Position numbers and translations under genes: made by a program. A DNA stretch of 64,000 nucleotides. It comes from Scenedesmus sp. ARA3 (Eukaryota > Chlorophyta > Chlorophyceae > Sphaeropleales > Scenedesmaceae). Shown piece after piece: positions 54,701-64,000 of this stretch (the first letter of the stretch is position 1; each line of letters opens with the position of its first letter). The notes below the pieces were generated by a model, which saw only the letters and a list, made by a program, of their open reading frames with translations, did not search any database and was not told the DNA's origin. The DNA lies in assembly GCA_004335835.1 (NCBI GenBank), contig RWJK01001247.1, positions 3,027 through 67,026 of the forward strand, read 5' to 3'.

Positions 54701-55447
54701 GCTGGCGATGCTGTTGCTGCTGAGCTGGCGGATCTGATGCAGCGCGAGGCGGCAGCGGCATTTGCAGATGTGCCGGCGCGCAGCAGCGGCGCGTTCTTCT
54801 CTCCCTTTGCAGACGCAGCAGCAGCAGCAGGCAGCGCTTCGGCAGCAGATGAGAAGTTTGCGGCGCGCTTCCGCATGCAGCCCATCAGCGAGGCAGAAGT
54901 GGACCAGCACGGGGCCTCAGTTATGATCAGCGGCCCCCGCGGCGTTGCCATTGCGCAGCTGCCGGCGCGCTGCACTGTGGCGCAGCTGCTCGGCAGCAGG
55001 GAAGTGCTGGAGCAGCTGCGCCGCACTGGCAGCGGCGGCCTGAGCAGCGCGCTGCGGGGCGGCAGCAGCATCAGCTTCGCGCTGGCGGCTGTTGCCAGCA
55101 GCAGCAGCTGCCGCCTGGCTGTGAACGGCGTCGTGGTGATGCTCAGCCAAGCAGAGCAGGTCGTGCTGCGCAGCGGGGACCAGCTGCAGCTTCTGGAGGA
55201 GCCGCCGCTGCTGCCGCTGCTGGGTTTAAGCGGCGAGCCGGGGCTGGGCGGTTTAGCGAGCGACATGGCTGCGGAGCCGCTGCAGCGCATTGGGTCTGGG
55301 GGCCTGCCGAGCGTGATGGCGGATGCTGGCGAGAGCTTGCAGCTGTTTGTGCCAGGGCAGCGTGAGGCGATGGAGGTGGCCCTGCAGCAGAAGCTGGCAG
55401 TTGGCGCGAGCAGGGTGCCGGCGCGCGCATCTGCGCTTGTGTCTTGA
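51701..55447 (+). CDS. RSH: RelA/SpoT homolog, plant RSH2/3-like (p)ppGpp synthetase/hydrolase, 5 exons
   Basis: Makes or degrades the alarmone (p)ppGpp, in algae usually in the chloroplast. Exons 51701-52180, 52293-52361, 52666-53100, 53345-54016 and 54317-55447 are all phase 0 and give 928 aa. The Ser/Ala/Lys-rich N-terminus suits a transit peptide. The HD hydrolase region has LAHCCATA, GLLHDVLCDT and LIKLADRLHNMRTI; the usual HDxxED motif reads HDVLCD, losing the Glu. The synthetase region has the G-loop SGRVKNVYGVWKKVQ, YDIQALRVVV, KDYIRQRKANGYQSLH, EVQIRT with its Glu, and AEYGFAAHWRYK. About 70 low-complexity residues separate G-loop and YDIQALR. The C-terminus holds a weak TGS-like segment (GVAIAQLPARCTVAQL, VNGVVVMLSQ, LRSGDQLQLLEE). 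The exon-4 acceptor is a (CTG)n run ending CTAG. Synthetase looks intact; hydrolase is uncertain. Confidence 0.94.
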
Positions 55448-58400
55448 GGGGTTAGGGTTTGTGTCGTTGGGTGTGGCACGCACGCTGAGGCGTGGGGTAT
55501 GTGTGGTCAGCATGCATGGCCTGGAAGAGCTGTTGGCGGTTGGCGTGCACGTTATGACGAATCATTCGCCCTGCGCGTGTCTTCATGCGTCAAGGCTTTA
55601 GAAGGGGTTGCGCTGCATAGTGGCAAGGGCTGCAACTGTCCTGTGCATGCATTGCACAAGCAAGCGAGGCAGGGGTGCTGACACGCATGTCTGCTTGCAG
55701 CTTGGTTCTGCGGCTAGCAGCCTGGGAGCTGGGTGACTGGGCTGGGAGTCTACTGCCATGGTGTGTTATGGCAGCTGACATACAAAGCTCAGCTGCTGTG
55801 TGGCTGGCAGATTGTCAACGGGCCCGCCATCAAGCTTCGACCTGTGGGCATGGCTGCGGACTGCAGCTGCTGTGCATTCGGTTGTGCGTCCGGGGTGGGG
55901 CATCAGGAGGGGCGGGGGCTGTTTATCTTTCTTTTGTGAGTTTGCTGACGTGCATTTCATGGCACATGTGTGCTGCTGCAGGGTGGATCTCGATTACTTG
56001 AGGGTTCAGAGGCGGGTGGTGTTTGCCACCAGTACACCCAAAACAGCGGGAGCGTGTGTGATCGCTCTGTGGGCCGTGCTGCACAGCCATGTGCAGCCAC
56101 CAGCCACCTGCGTGATGGTTTATTCTTTACCTGTGCACCTGTGCCTGGCGCGCTGTGCTGCTGCAGCAGGGTCTGCTTGCAGCCAGCCCGGATGCTGCCG
56201 ACTTGACAACTTGCCCCTGCATATGCTACGTGCACACTGCATGTTACATACAGGGGTGTTATGCGTTATTCTTTGAGGGCGTGTACTGGGTCGGTGTTGT
56301 GTGTCTATTGGGCGGTTGCATGGTGAGGGGTGTCTAGCTTTGTGGTTCAGGGTTGGGGTGTGTGCAGAGGAGCAGGCGTGTATTACTAGCAGCTGTGTAT
56401 CTATGAAGAGGCGTGTGCGGTGCAAGCTGTTTGCAGCTTGCCGCCATGTCGACTGCCGTGACACCAGCCGTGCATATGCTCCCTGCAGCGATTGCGGCGG
56501 TGCAGTATCGCTGGCTTGGTAGATGCGCAGCAGTGATTGCTGGCACAGGCAAGTTGTGATGTACCTGCAATGGGGTGAGCAGCTGCCAACACAATGCACG
56601 CGTGCAGGGTGGCAGCGCACCCGCTGCGCCTTATAACAGCACATCTTGGATCAAGATGGGTGTTTTGGTGTGGGATGTTTTGGGCCCTTGCAACGTTGCA
56701 TAGTACTTTGTTGCTGTGCATGCTGCGTTGGGTGTGTGCAATCCCTGTGGGTGTTGTGCAGGCGGAGGCGGCCACAGGACAATATTCTTTTGGTGTCTGC
56801 CGTGGTGTCTGGCAGTGGCGTTGATTGCTGCATGATGTGGTGCGTGTATGTGCTTTTGCTGCCTGCCAATTGAAGCAGTGTTGCCTTGGCAGTGCAGTTG
56901 CTAAAGCACGCAGAGCTAGGCACAGGAGCGGCGTGCGTGCGGGGCGGGCAGTGTGTCAGTCATGGCTGCAACCCCGTGTTGTATATCAGATCATCAGTTT
57001 CCCTTGCTGGCTTGGCCGGTGCTGGGCTAGCGTAACTATTGCGTCTGCTATTGACCGCCTGCTGCTGCTTTGTGCGATGTACAACAGTATATCGTTGCAG
57101 GCAGCAGCAGCAGCGGTGCGAGTGCGGCGCAGCAGTTGCTGTACACTATGCGCTTCAGCCTGCTGTGACTATTGCTCCTGCAGTAGGTTGTTGCTGCCTG
57201 CATCGTCGTGTGTATTGTATGTGTAGCTGCCAGGTTAGCATGCTGCTGTGCGCTTGTGCCTCCTGCACATTCGCTGGCACATGTCTGGCAGGTCTACTAG
57301 CGGAGGACCTGTTGTGGATGGTATGCAGTCATTTATTGATGGTCGACCATTGTGGAGCTTGATAATTGCGACATCCCCATTGGACCACACAGCATAAACA
57401 AGCAACACTGTTGTATGTACCTTGTCCCTAGTACCAAGCAAGATGATGGCTGTAGAGATGCGTGGCTGCGCCTCTGCTGCTTGTTGTTCTGCATTCGCAG
57501 ACGGCAGCAGAGCGGCACCGCGCAGTGTACCAACATGTGCCGGGTATCGTCACGCGCTGCGGGCGCTGTGGATTCAAGCACCTATGTATTTTCGCATTGC
57601 ACACGGCCAGTGAGCTGCAGGCAAGAGCACGCATTGTCTTGCGCGGTGGGGGCAGTACCTTTCTCCACAACCTGTTTGGGTGTGGCAGCTGCTGGTTGCT
57701 GAACCAGGTGCCATGACTGCTTGGTGAGGGGTGTGGCCACTCGGGCTGGTTTGGATGATGAGAGCAGAGTGTGCGTGGTGTGTTTGTAGTGCGCTGTGGT
57801 GTGACACTGCTGTGTCTGCGTCACCTGCAGCACTGCTACATGTTGCCCGCTGTGGTTTGTGGCCCGCAGGCCAAACTGGTGTTACCAGCAGTCATGAAGT
57901 GTGCGTGCTTGCATCAGCGTCAGGTCGGGGTGTGCCCGGTGCGCCTGTACTACTAACCATGTGTACATACACACTCTCCTGCAGATGTGCGCACTCAATC
58001 TCACGCGGTCCTTCGGTCTCTCCCATGTATGGCGCAGCTCCTGATGTGGCTGGCAGATGGCAAGATCAGATGCGTGGTGCAGAAATCTTTGGCACCGACT
58101 CGCGCCAAACTTCTTAGCGCGTGATGAGCAGGGTGGCATGGCTTTGTGGTTGCGACGTGAACAAACGTCTGTGGCGCAACTTGCACTTTGTTTGGTTTGT
58201 ACGTGCAGCATGCAGGCGTTGGAAGCCGAGCGAACAACTGTTTTGGAAAGGCGGCTTCCTGTTGAGAACGTGACCAGGGGATTGTGCACCCATGCTGGGG
58301 ACCCTTTGCATCCACTGGTTGCCCCGCGCTGTTTATTGTTGATGTCTGAGAGCAATTTACATCACCTTGGACAGCTTGACAGCTTTAAGCTGTCTTAAGT

Positions 58401-58682
58401 TGTTTGTTGTTGTGCGTGCTGTATTGCTTTCGCTGTGACCTGACTCACGTGACTGCTTCTGTGTGGGTTGGTCACATCGACTGGCACACCGCGCTGCTGC
58501 AACAGCAGTGCGAGACATCAGTACTTTCGTTTGCACTTGGGACACACATCGATCCTGTAACATCTTGACATCATGCCACCACAGTCGGCGCTTGCAGCCC
58601 TTTAAGGCTAGGCTATGAAAGCAGGTTCAGCCAAGAATGTAATTGAAGGCTTGAACAGCACAGGGCCCGATGTGATTGGCTG

Positions 58683-58701
58683 AATTTAGTAACTAAATTC
58701 T
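58683..58701. repeat. Perfect inverted repeat with one-base centre
   Basis: GAATTTAGT and ACTAAATTC flank a single A, in a locally AT-rich stretch of the convergent region. Confidence 0.8.
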
Positions 58702-59204
58702 AAGTGAGAACGAATTTCAGTTGCGACGCTGTAATAGCACAGGGCACCTGGGTACACCCTTACTAAGTCAACGCTGGCAGTGAGCCTCTGTTACTTCACC
58801 CACCCTGTCAACCTGCAGCGCTGATAGAACACCGTGCTGTTGCCAGCAATAAGCAAGCCAACTGCCAACTGACATGCTGAACAACAACAGCAAGAGCACA
58901 AAGCGCTCAATAAATAAATCAAAATGCCATGCCAACCAACATGCCGCGGCGGCATGGCTGGAAACGCTGCATTATACCTGTACATATGCATGTAGCAATC
59001 TTTCAGCACATGCTGTGATTCAAATACTGGAGAAAACTGCGACTCCATGCGCATGGTAGTGGCTGTTGATTCCATCCAGCAAGGTAGGCAGATGTCTGCT
59101 TGAATTACACTACAGCTGCCGCCAGCTACAAGACTGCAGCCAACCATATGTCTGAACGTGACAGGGCGGCATGGCAGCAGCACTGCTGCATGCTTACCTC
59201 TGCT

Positions 59205-59231
59205 ACAACATATATGTTGTCTATATAGACA
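59205..59231. repeat. Two overlapping perfect palindromes
   Basis: ACAACATATATGTTGT (59205-59220) and TGTCTATATAGACA (59218-59231) are both perfect palindromes and share three bases. They lie about 120 bases beyond the binding-protein stop codon on the minus strand, next to its candidate TGTAA signal at 59105-59109. Confidence 0.85.
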
Positions 59232-59350
59232 GCTGCTGAAAAAAGCACAATGATCAGCTGAATTGACGTTGCATCCGGGACTCCCACTGCAGTTGCTGCG
59301 CTTTCTGCAGACGAGGCTGCTATACATCGATCTGCTCGACCATCTTCTGG

Positions 59351-60565
59351 CTATTTGGAGACAAAGCCTTGCACCAGGCGTGCTCCAGTTGTGCTGTTGA
59401 ACTTCACAGCCACGTATGTCTGGTTGTCCGGCACTAAATCACCAAACACATCGAACCTGACGCGGCCGCCAACACCTGCACAACACAGCCAAAAAGAGCA
59501 AAGCAGGGCAGGCGAGCGCAGCGGAGTGAGGCACGAAACAAATGTTTTGTAAAGGTGCCTCCTGATGGAGTGCTAGCATGACAATGACTCAAGTTGTTTG
59601 GCGCGCAGCGCTCCCGAAACAGGTGTCGGCGTATAGTACGAGACACATTAAATATCAGCCTTGAGCTCGCTGCAACAGCAAACAAAGTGCCGGCCGCCGC
59701 ATCATCAATGCCAGCAAGCTCGGCTCCTGCTGACCCTGCAGCATGCACAGCCGCCGCCAGCAAGCAAGCTGCCTTTTGATCTCTGCTGCAGCAAGCAAGT
59801 CACTTCAAAAACAAGAGAACGGAGCTGACCCCCACCTGGGAAATCCAATTTGCCGAGTGCCGCCTTCACAGCTGGACCGTCCTTCGGCGCTGCCGCAGCC
59901 TTGTACGCCCGCAGCAGCGCGGCAACCGCGTCGTACGCGTGCGCGGCATATGCCTGGTAGCTCGTCTTGGCGTCGCCTCCTGTGAAGTTCGTAAAAGCTC
60001 GGACGTAGTCTTTGCTGCCTGGCGAGACGCTCGTGGTTGTTAGTTTTCCGATGAGCGAGGGCCGGCCACGCAGCTTTTCGTAGAGCATGTAGTCAGCCAG
60101 AGCATCACCGCCAAAGATGGGAAGGGAGAGGTTGGCGGCCTTTGCAGCAACCAGGAAGTCTGCAAAATACGCATATAGCAGCAGCAGCAGCAGCCAGCGG
60201 CAGGTTTGCCAGGTGTGGCAGCAGCATTCCGGCAGCAGCAGGTGGCTGACACCTGACAAGAGGTGTCCTGTAGTGCGTACGCCACGCCAAATAGCGGCAG
60301 GCACGTGTTGATACAAACCATTTTCATGGCTGACTCAAGCCAGCCTGCAGCCGGCATTTAGCTGCAAGCAACCATGCCAGTTGCGTTCCCTGCTGCCTGT
60401 TTCGATGCTTGCTCACCAGCAACAAATGTAAGGTTGTTTGTCGACATGAACACTGCCTGCACTCCCTTGTCCCTCACTCCAGCCACAACATCTGCCAGAG
60501 CTGCTTGAGGGTTGCCCTGGCCCGACTTAAACTGATATGTAACAGGCACAGTGCCGCGCTCTGCA

Positions 60566-60601
<36 letters not shown>

Positions 60602-63600
60602 TCAGCGCAGTTCGTTTGGTGTGTGCTTGATGTGTTACAATACCTCACTGTACAGCATGCATGTGACGAGCCATCCCAACGCCTGTGCTGCACGTTTTTT
60701 ACACAAGAGATGGAGGTTCAGGGCGTGCAAACCCAGATTTGCTCGCTCACCCTTGCTCAAGCCTGAGATAAAGTTAAAGCACAGGCCGCATCCAAACATC
60801 ACATACAGTTTTCAGTGCTCAGGAGGTTTGCAGGCTTCAGAGTATGATCGCTCACCTCTTGTGAAGCCCGCACTGAAGTTAAAGGCCAGGCCGCATCCAA
60901 ACATCACATACAGGTTATAGTGCTCAGGAGGTTTGCAGGCTTCAGAGTATGATCGCTCACCTTTTGTGAAGCCCGCAATGAAGTTGAAGGCCAGGCCGTA
61001 GCCGTAGGCATTGTCCTCGTATATCAGCGCCGTGACGGTTGCGCCACTCTTGCGCACGAGATTGGCCGCAGTCACGCCCTGGAACTTGTCCGAGGGCACC
61101 TGCAAGCGAGAATAACAGAAGAAAATAAGGGGAGCTCCATTTGCATGCTGTGCTGTGCTGTGCTGTGCTGTGCTGTGCTGTGCTGTGCTGTGCTGTGCTG
61201 TGCTGTGCTGTGCTGTGCTGTGCTGTGCTGTGCTGTGCTGTGCTGTGCTGTTCTGTTCTGTTCTGTTCTGTGCTGTGCTGTGCTGTGCTGTGCTGTGCTC
61301 GTGCTGTTGTTTGCTGGGTTACAGCAGCAGCAGGTGTGGCTGGTGGGGTGTGAGTAGTTGTGCCAGGTGCTACGCTTGTGTGCATTGTAGCAACGGCACA
61401 CACATGAGTTGCGCTGGTTTCCAACACACTGCATGGTCTACAACATGAAGCCTAGCTTGCCCCATACACAGCTCCGTGCCATACCTACCGCCCTGAAAAG
61501 AAGTCTTTCTCCGGCAGCAATGGGCTGGTCGATGCGCTAGCATGTTATGTAAATACACTGCATGCTCATAATATGGTAAGCACGTTTTGTGCTGCAGGGA
61601 TCATGAGGACTGACAGGTGTTAGTTTGACTAGGCTGTTGTCATCAGGGTTCAAGTGCATGGTAGTGTGATTTCGCTCTATTAAAGCAGATACAGCTTGGC
61701 TTGAATGCCAGCTGTTTGATTGTACGGGAGCAACGTTTGTGCATGCGCGTTTCCCTCCCACCCACCCTTGATACTCCATTGATGGGCTGTCATTTGCCTC
61801 TGCTTGACTACATACCACCATGTCAGTACTGTGCGGGATGTGTGCTGTGTGCTGCTCAGCTGAGAATGCTGAGCTGTCACTGCTCTGGCGGCTGCTGTGT
61901 GCGCGGCACACGCGTAGCCTGCCCGCTTCTGGCCCAACCTCACTCATTGCTGGCATGTCTGTTGTTATGTTAAGTCAAGATGGGGATATTGTAACACACC
62001 TAAGGCAATCATGATCCACAGCTGATGCATGTGCATCTCTGTTCCACACGTACCGTCCTGAAGAAGAAGTCTGACAGCGATGGGCTTGTTGATGCGCTTT
62101 CTATGCTAGGCAACCCGCTGCACAGCCTGCAATATGATGTGGAGCTTCATGTATAAGCAGCTCTGCACCACACGTACCGTCCTGAAGAAGAAGTCTGTCT
62201 CTGACAGTGATGGGCTAGTTGATGCTGGGCTGATGATTAGCTTTGCTAGGTGACACACTGTATGGTCTACAACATGAAGCCTAGCTGACTGCATACACAG
62301 CTCTGCGTCATACTTGCCGTCTTGAAGAAGGAGGCTGTGTTTGACAGTGGTGGGCTACTGTGCGCGGGCCTTCACATGCAATACACTGCATGGCCTGGAA
62401 CATCATGCCCAGCTTACTGGGTACACAGCTCTGTGCCATACTCACCGTCCGGAAAAAGAAGTCTGTCTCTGACAGTGATGGGCTTGTTGATGCTGGGCTG
62501 ATGATGGGTATCTTGCGCATGTTGGCGATGCCTGCTGCTGCCACCGATGCCCGAGAGCAGATGTCCCCGATCACGCCAACTGCACAGCAGATCAGAACAG
62601 ATTGAGGTGTCAAAAGTCAAGTTGTTTTGCAGATGTCTTTGATGACACCGACTGCAGGGAAAACCAGAATAGTTTGCGGGACAGGAACAGGCAGTGGGCC
62701 TCAGCGGGTACATGCCAGCTGCTTGGAAGCAACAGATGATGAGGTGCCTGGTACATGGGCAGGTGATGGTGTGGCGTGACGGTCATGGCTGGACACACTG
62801 GAAACAAGCACACCAACAACGAGTGCAGCATGTAGCTTCTAGACATCAAAGACAGTTGGGTCGGGGAACTTTAGCAAACAAACAAACACAGATCATGTGT
62901 GCCGTGCTACTCACTTGCTCCCTCAGCAGCAAACTTGCTGACAGCCATGTGGGCCGGAATATCCTCACACTTGCTGTTGATGCATGTGATGTTCACTGCC
63001 ACACCCGGAAGCTCCTTAGGAACTAACTCAGTGACCGCCATCTTCATTGCATTCAGCACGGCAGCTCCAACCAGCTGCTGAGATCCCTCAAAAGGCACCG
63101 AGCAGCCGATGAGGAGCGTCTGCTTTGCATCTTTTTGGGTAAACAGGAACGGCGGCGGTGCTTTTACTGAGGGACCTGCCATTGGCATGGGCGGCGGCTG
63201 GCTGCCGCCGCCGCTGCTGCTGCTGCTGCTGCCAGCTGCTGGTGGCACTGAGGTCACTGGATTCAGCCCAGTAGGGGTAGTTACTGCGCCTGTTGCTGCT
63301 GCTGGCGCTGCCGGTGTCAGCTGCTTGAAAATGCCAGAAGCAGGCGCTGTTGCAAACGCTGGCTTTAGCAGCGGATGTGAAGTCATTTCAGGCGCTGCAG
63401 TGGGTGCTGCTGGCGCTGCTGCCGGCGGGATTCCTGCGGGCGTTGCAACCACTGTTGCTGATGTCGCCCCTGGGTGTTTTGCTGGCACTCCTGCAGGTGC
63501 GGCGGCTACTGTTGCTGCTGCTGCTGCTCCTGGCTGCGTTGACACCACTGTTGCCACTGCCGCCGCTCCTGGCAGCGTTGGTAGTACTCCAGCAGGTGTG

Positions 63601-63887
63601 GCAACTACTGTTACTGCTGGTGCTCCTGGCTGCATCGCTGGCACTGTACTGACAGGCAAAACAGCTGTGGGGGTGCCTGCAGGTGCTTCCGTGGTGGTTT
63701 TTGTCACAGTTGTAGTGGTGGTGGTTGTGACTGTGGTTGAGCCTGCCAATCCTGTGGCAGCTGCATCTGCTTCTGTGACAGCCATACCACCAGGCACTTG
63801 GACTGTTACTGTTTCCGGGTCCGTAGGCGCCTCTGCTGCTCCAGCAGGATAGGCTGGCAGGCTGGCTCCTGCTGCTGCTGTTGCTGA

Positions 63888-63927
<40 letters not shown>

Positions 63928-64000
63928 GGGAGCTGCGGAAGCTTTACTACTGTTCGAGGTGGCGGGTTGCGCTGTATCAGGATGCCGATTCCAAACAAGT
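59351..64000 (-). CDS. Type-1 periplasmic-binding-fold (LivJ/LivK-like) protein, 5' end beyond window
   Basis: Exons from the right edge to 62915, then 62579-62446, 61099-60961, 60560-60417, 60159-59836 and 59475-59351 join in frame and end TAG. The binding domain reads LLIGCSVPFEGSQQLVG (first strand), IGVIGDICSRASVAAAGIAN, PIISPASTSPSLSETDFFFR, DKFQGVTAANLVRKSGATVT, LIYEDNAYGYG, DVVAGVRDKGVQAVFMSTNN, LSLPIFGGDALADYMLYEKL and SYQAYAAHAYDAVAALLRAY, as in branched-chain-amino-acid-binding proteins and receptor ligand-binding domains. It ends 40 residues later (GDLVPDNQTYVAVKFNSTTG) with no kinase, cyclase or channel after it. Before the domain are over 250 residues of Ala/Pro/Thr/Val low complexity with Thr and Ser runs, resembling cell-wall or extracellular stalks. 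An extracellular ligand-binding role is inferred; a signal peptide would lie outside the window. Confidence 0.82.
60746..60901 (-). repeat. Two downstream 3' fragments of the binding-protein exon 61099-60961
   Basis: At about 60851-60901 and 60746-60799 the codons for GCGLAFNFSAGFTRG and CGLCFNFISGLSKG recur with GTGAGCGA donors (intact: YGLAFNFIAGFTKG). The intervening CATCACATACAG...CTCAGGAGGTTTGCAGGCTTC spacer is shared; unit length is about 105-110 bp. Confidence 0.92.
61147..61299. repeat. (TGTGC)n pentanucleotide tandem repeat
   Basis: About 30 units of TGTGC (CTGTG register), interrupted near 61250-61270 by four TGTTC units. It lies in the intron upstream of the 61099-60961 exon. The five-base period rotates through all frames, giving artefactual Cys/Ala/Val/Leu/Gln-rich ORFs on both strands. 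Confidence 0.97.
61488..62356 (-). repeat. Four downstream 3' fragments of the binding-protein exon 62579-62446
   Basis: Near 62314-62356, 62178-62240, 62053-62100 and 61488-61540 the codons for SPSLSETDFFFR (or decayed forms such as SPLLPEKDFF) recur. Each is followed by a donor-like GTACGTG, GCAAGT or GTAGGT and by a conserved intron stretch containing TGTATGCAGT or GTGTACCCAG and AGCTAGGCTTCATGTTG. The intact exon ends at 62446. Confidence 0.92.

Larger units (their letters stand above)
55448..59350. other. 3.9 kb convergent region, TG-rich on the plus strand, no assigned gene
   Basis: Between the RSH stop and the binding-protein stop. From 55448 to about 58400 the plus strand is visibly rich in G and T (TGTGTGC, TGGTGT) with scattered TTGCAG/CTGCAG. 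Isolated segments look coding-like on the plus strand (for example ERHRAVYQHVPGIVTRCGRC near 57510, LPAVVCGPQAKLVLPAVMK near 57840, VARSDAWCRNLWHRL-like near 58055) but do not join into a gene I recognise. TGTAA at 58556-58560 (plus) and TTACA at 59105-59109 (TGTAA on minus) are possible transcript ends. It may be a very long RSH 3' UTR, a noncoding transcript or an unrecognised gene. Confidence 0.4.

Noticed and set aside
793..59350. A functional gene cluster or operon
   Set aside because: Neighbours have unrelated roles, mixed strands and separate regulatory spacers; it is an ordinary eukaryotic gene neighbourhood.
61147..61353. Cys/Ala/Val/Leu-rich ORFs (plus) and Thr/Ala/Gln/His-rich ORFs (minus)
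   Set aside because: Artefacts of the (TGTGC)n repeat read in rotating frames.
1..64000. tRNA, rRNA, transposase or reverse-transcriptase genes
   Set aside because: Looked for box A/B-like tRNA segments, rRNA motifs and catalytic motifs of common mobile elements; none was convincing by eye, though a computational scan was not possible.

Overview
This is nuclear DNA of a green alga, probably a core chlorophyte. The evidence is dense spliceosomal introns (GT...AG, typically ending in CTGCAG or TTGCAG), TGTAA-type poly(A) signals downstream of several genes, a plant-type RelA/SpoT homolog, a membrin SNARE, and proteins full of Gln/Ala/Ser runs encoded by CAG/GCA/GCT repeats. CTG/CAG trinucleotide tracts are everywhere. 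The order within the green algae (Sphaeropleales or a relative) is only a guess.

I rebuilt the genes by following reading frame across splice sites. Left to right: MSH5, a meiotic MutS homolog (793-8873, minus, 17 exons, 1035 aa); an LRR protein with a disrupted frame (about 9429-11566, plus); CGI121/TPRKB, a KEOPS tRNA-modification subunit (12083-13889, plus, 6 exons, 179 aa); a FAD-dependent oxidoreductase with a C-terminal Rieske domain (14263-23504, plus, 14 exons, 667 aa); a giant LRR / low-complexity / Sfi1-like coiled-coil protein (24720-37162, minus, 13 exons, about 3294 aa); membrin (37627-40063, plus, 7 exons, 239 aa); a C2 domain plus glycine-zipper protein (40869-43369, plus, 5 exons, 433 aa); an NFKBIL1-like ankyrin/J-like protein (44355-51098, minus, one internal exon not found); a RelA/SpoT homolog (51701-55447, plus, 5 exons, 928 aa); and a type-1 periplasmic-binding-fold protein (59351 to beyond the right edge, minus). 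Three gene pairs converge (oxidoreductase/giant protein, C2/NFKBIL1-like, RSH/binding protein) and three start divergently across 460-600 bp. The genes serve unrelated functions (meiosis, tRNA modification, redox, centriole-like structure, secretion, stringent response), so this is an ordinary chromosomal neighbourhood and not a functional cluster.

The most striking feature is architectural. Introns of five genes (MSH5, the oxidoreductase, membrin, NFKBIL1-like, the binding protein) carry about 39 decayed partial copies of the neighbouring exon, often as 100-150 bp tandem arrays. All follow one rule: copies upstream of an exon contain the acceptor site plus the 5' part of that exon; copies downstream contain the 3' part plus the donor site. 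The one intact copy always sits on the exon side. Many of the affected acceptors are preceded directly by long sense-strand (CTG)n runs. The CGI121, C2, RSH and giant-protein genes have none that I can see. This decoy-splice-site landscape is the main candidate for something undescribed.
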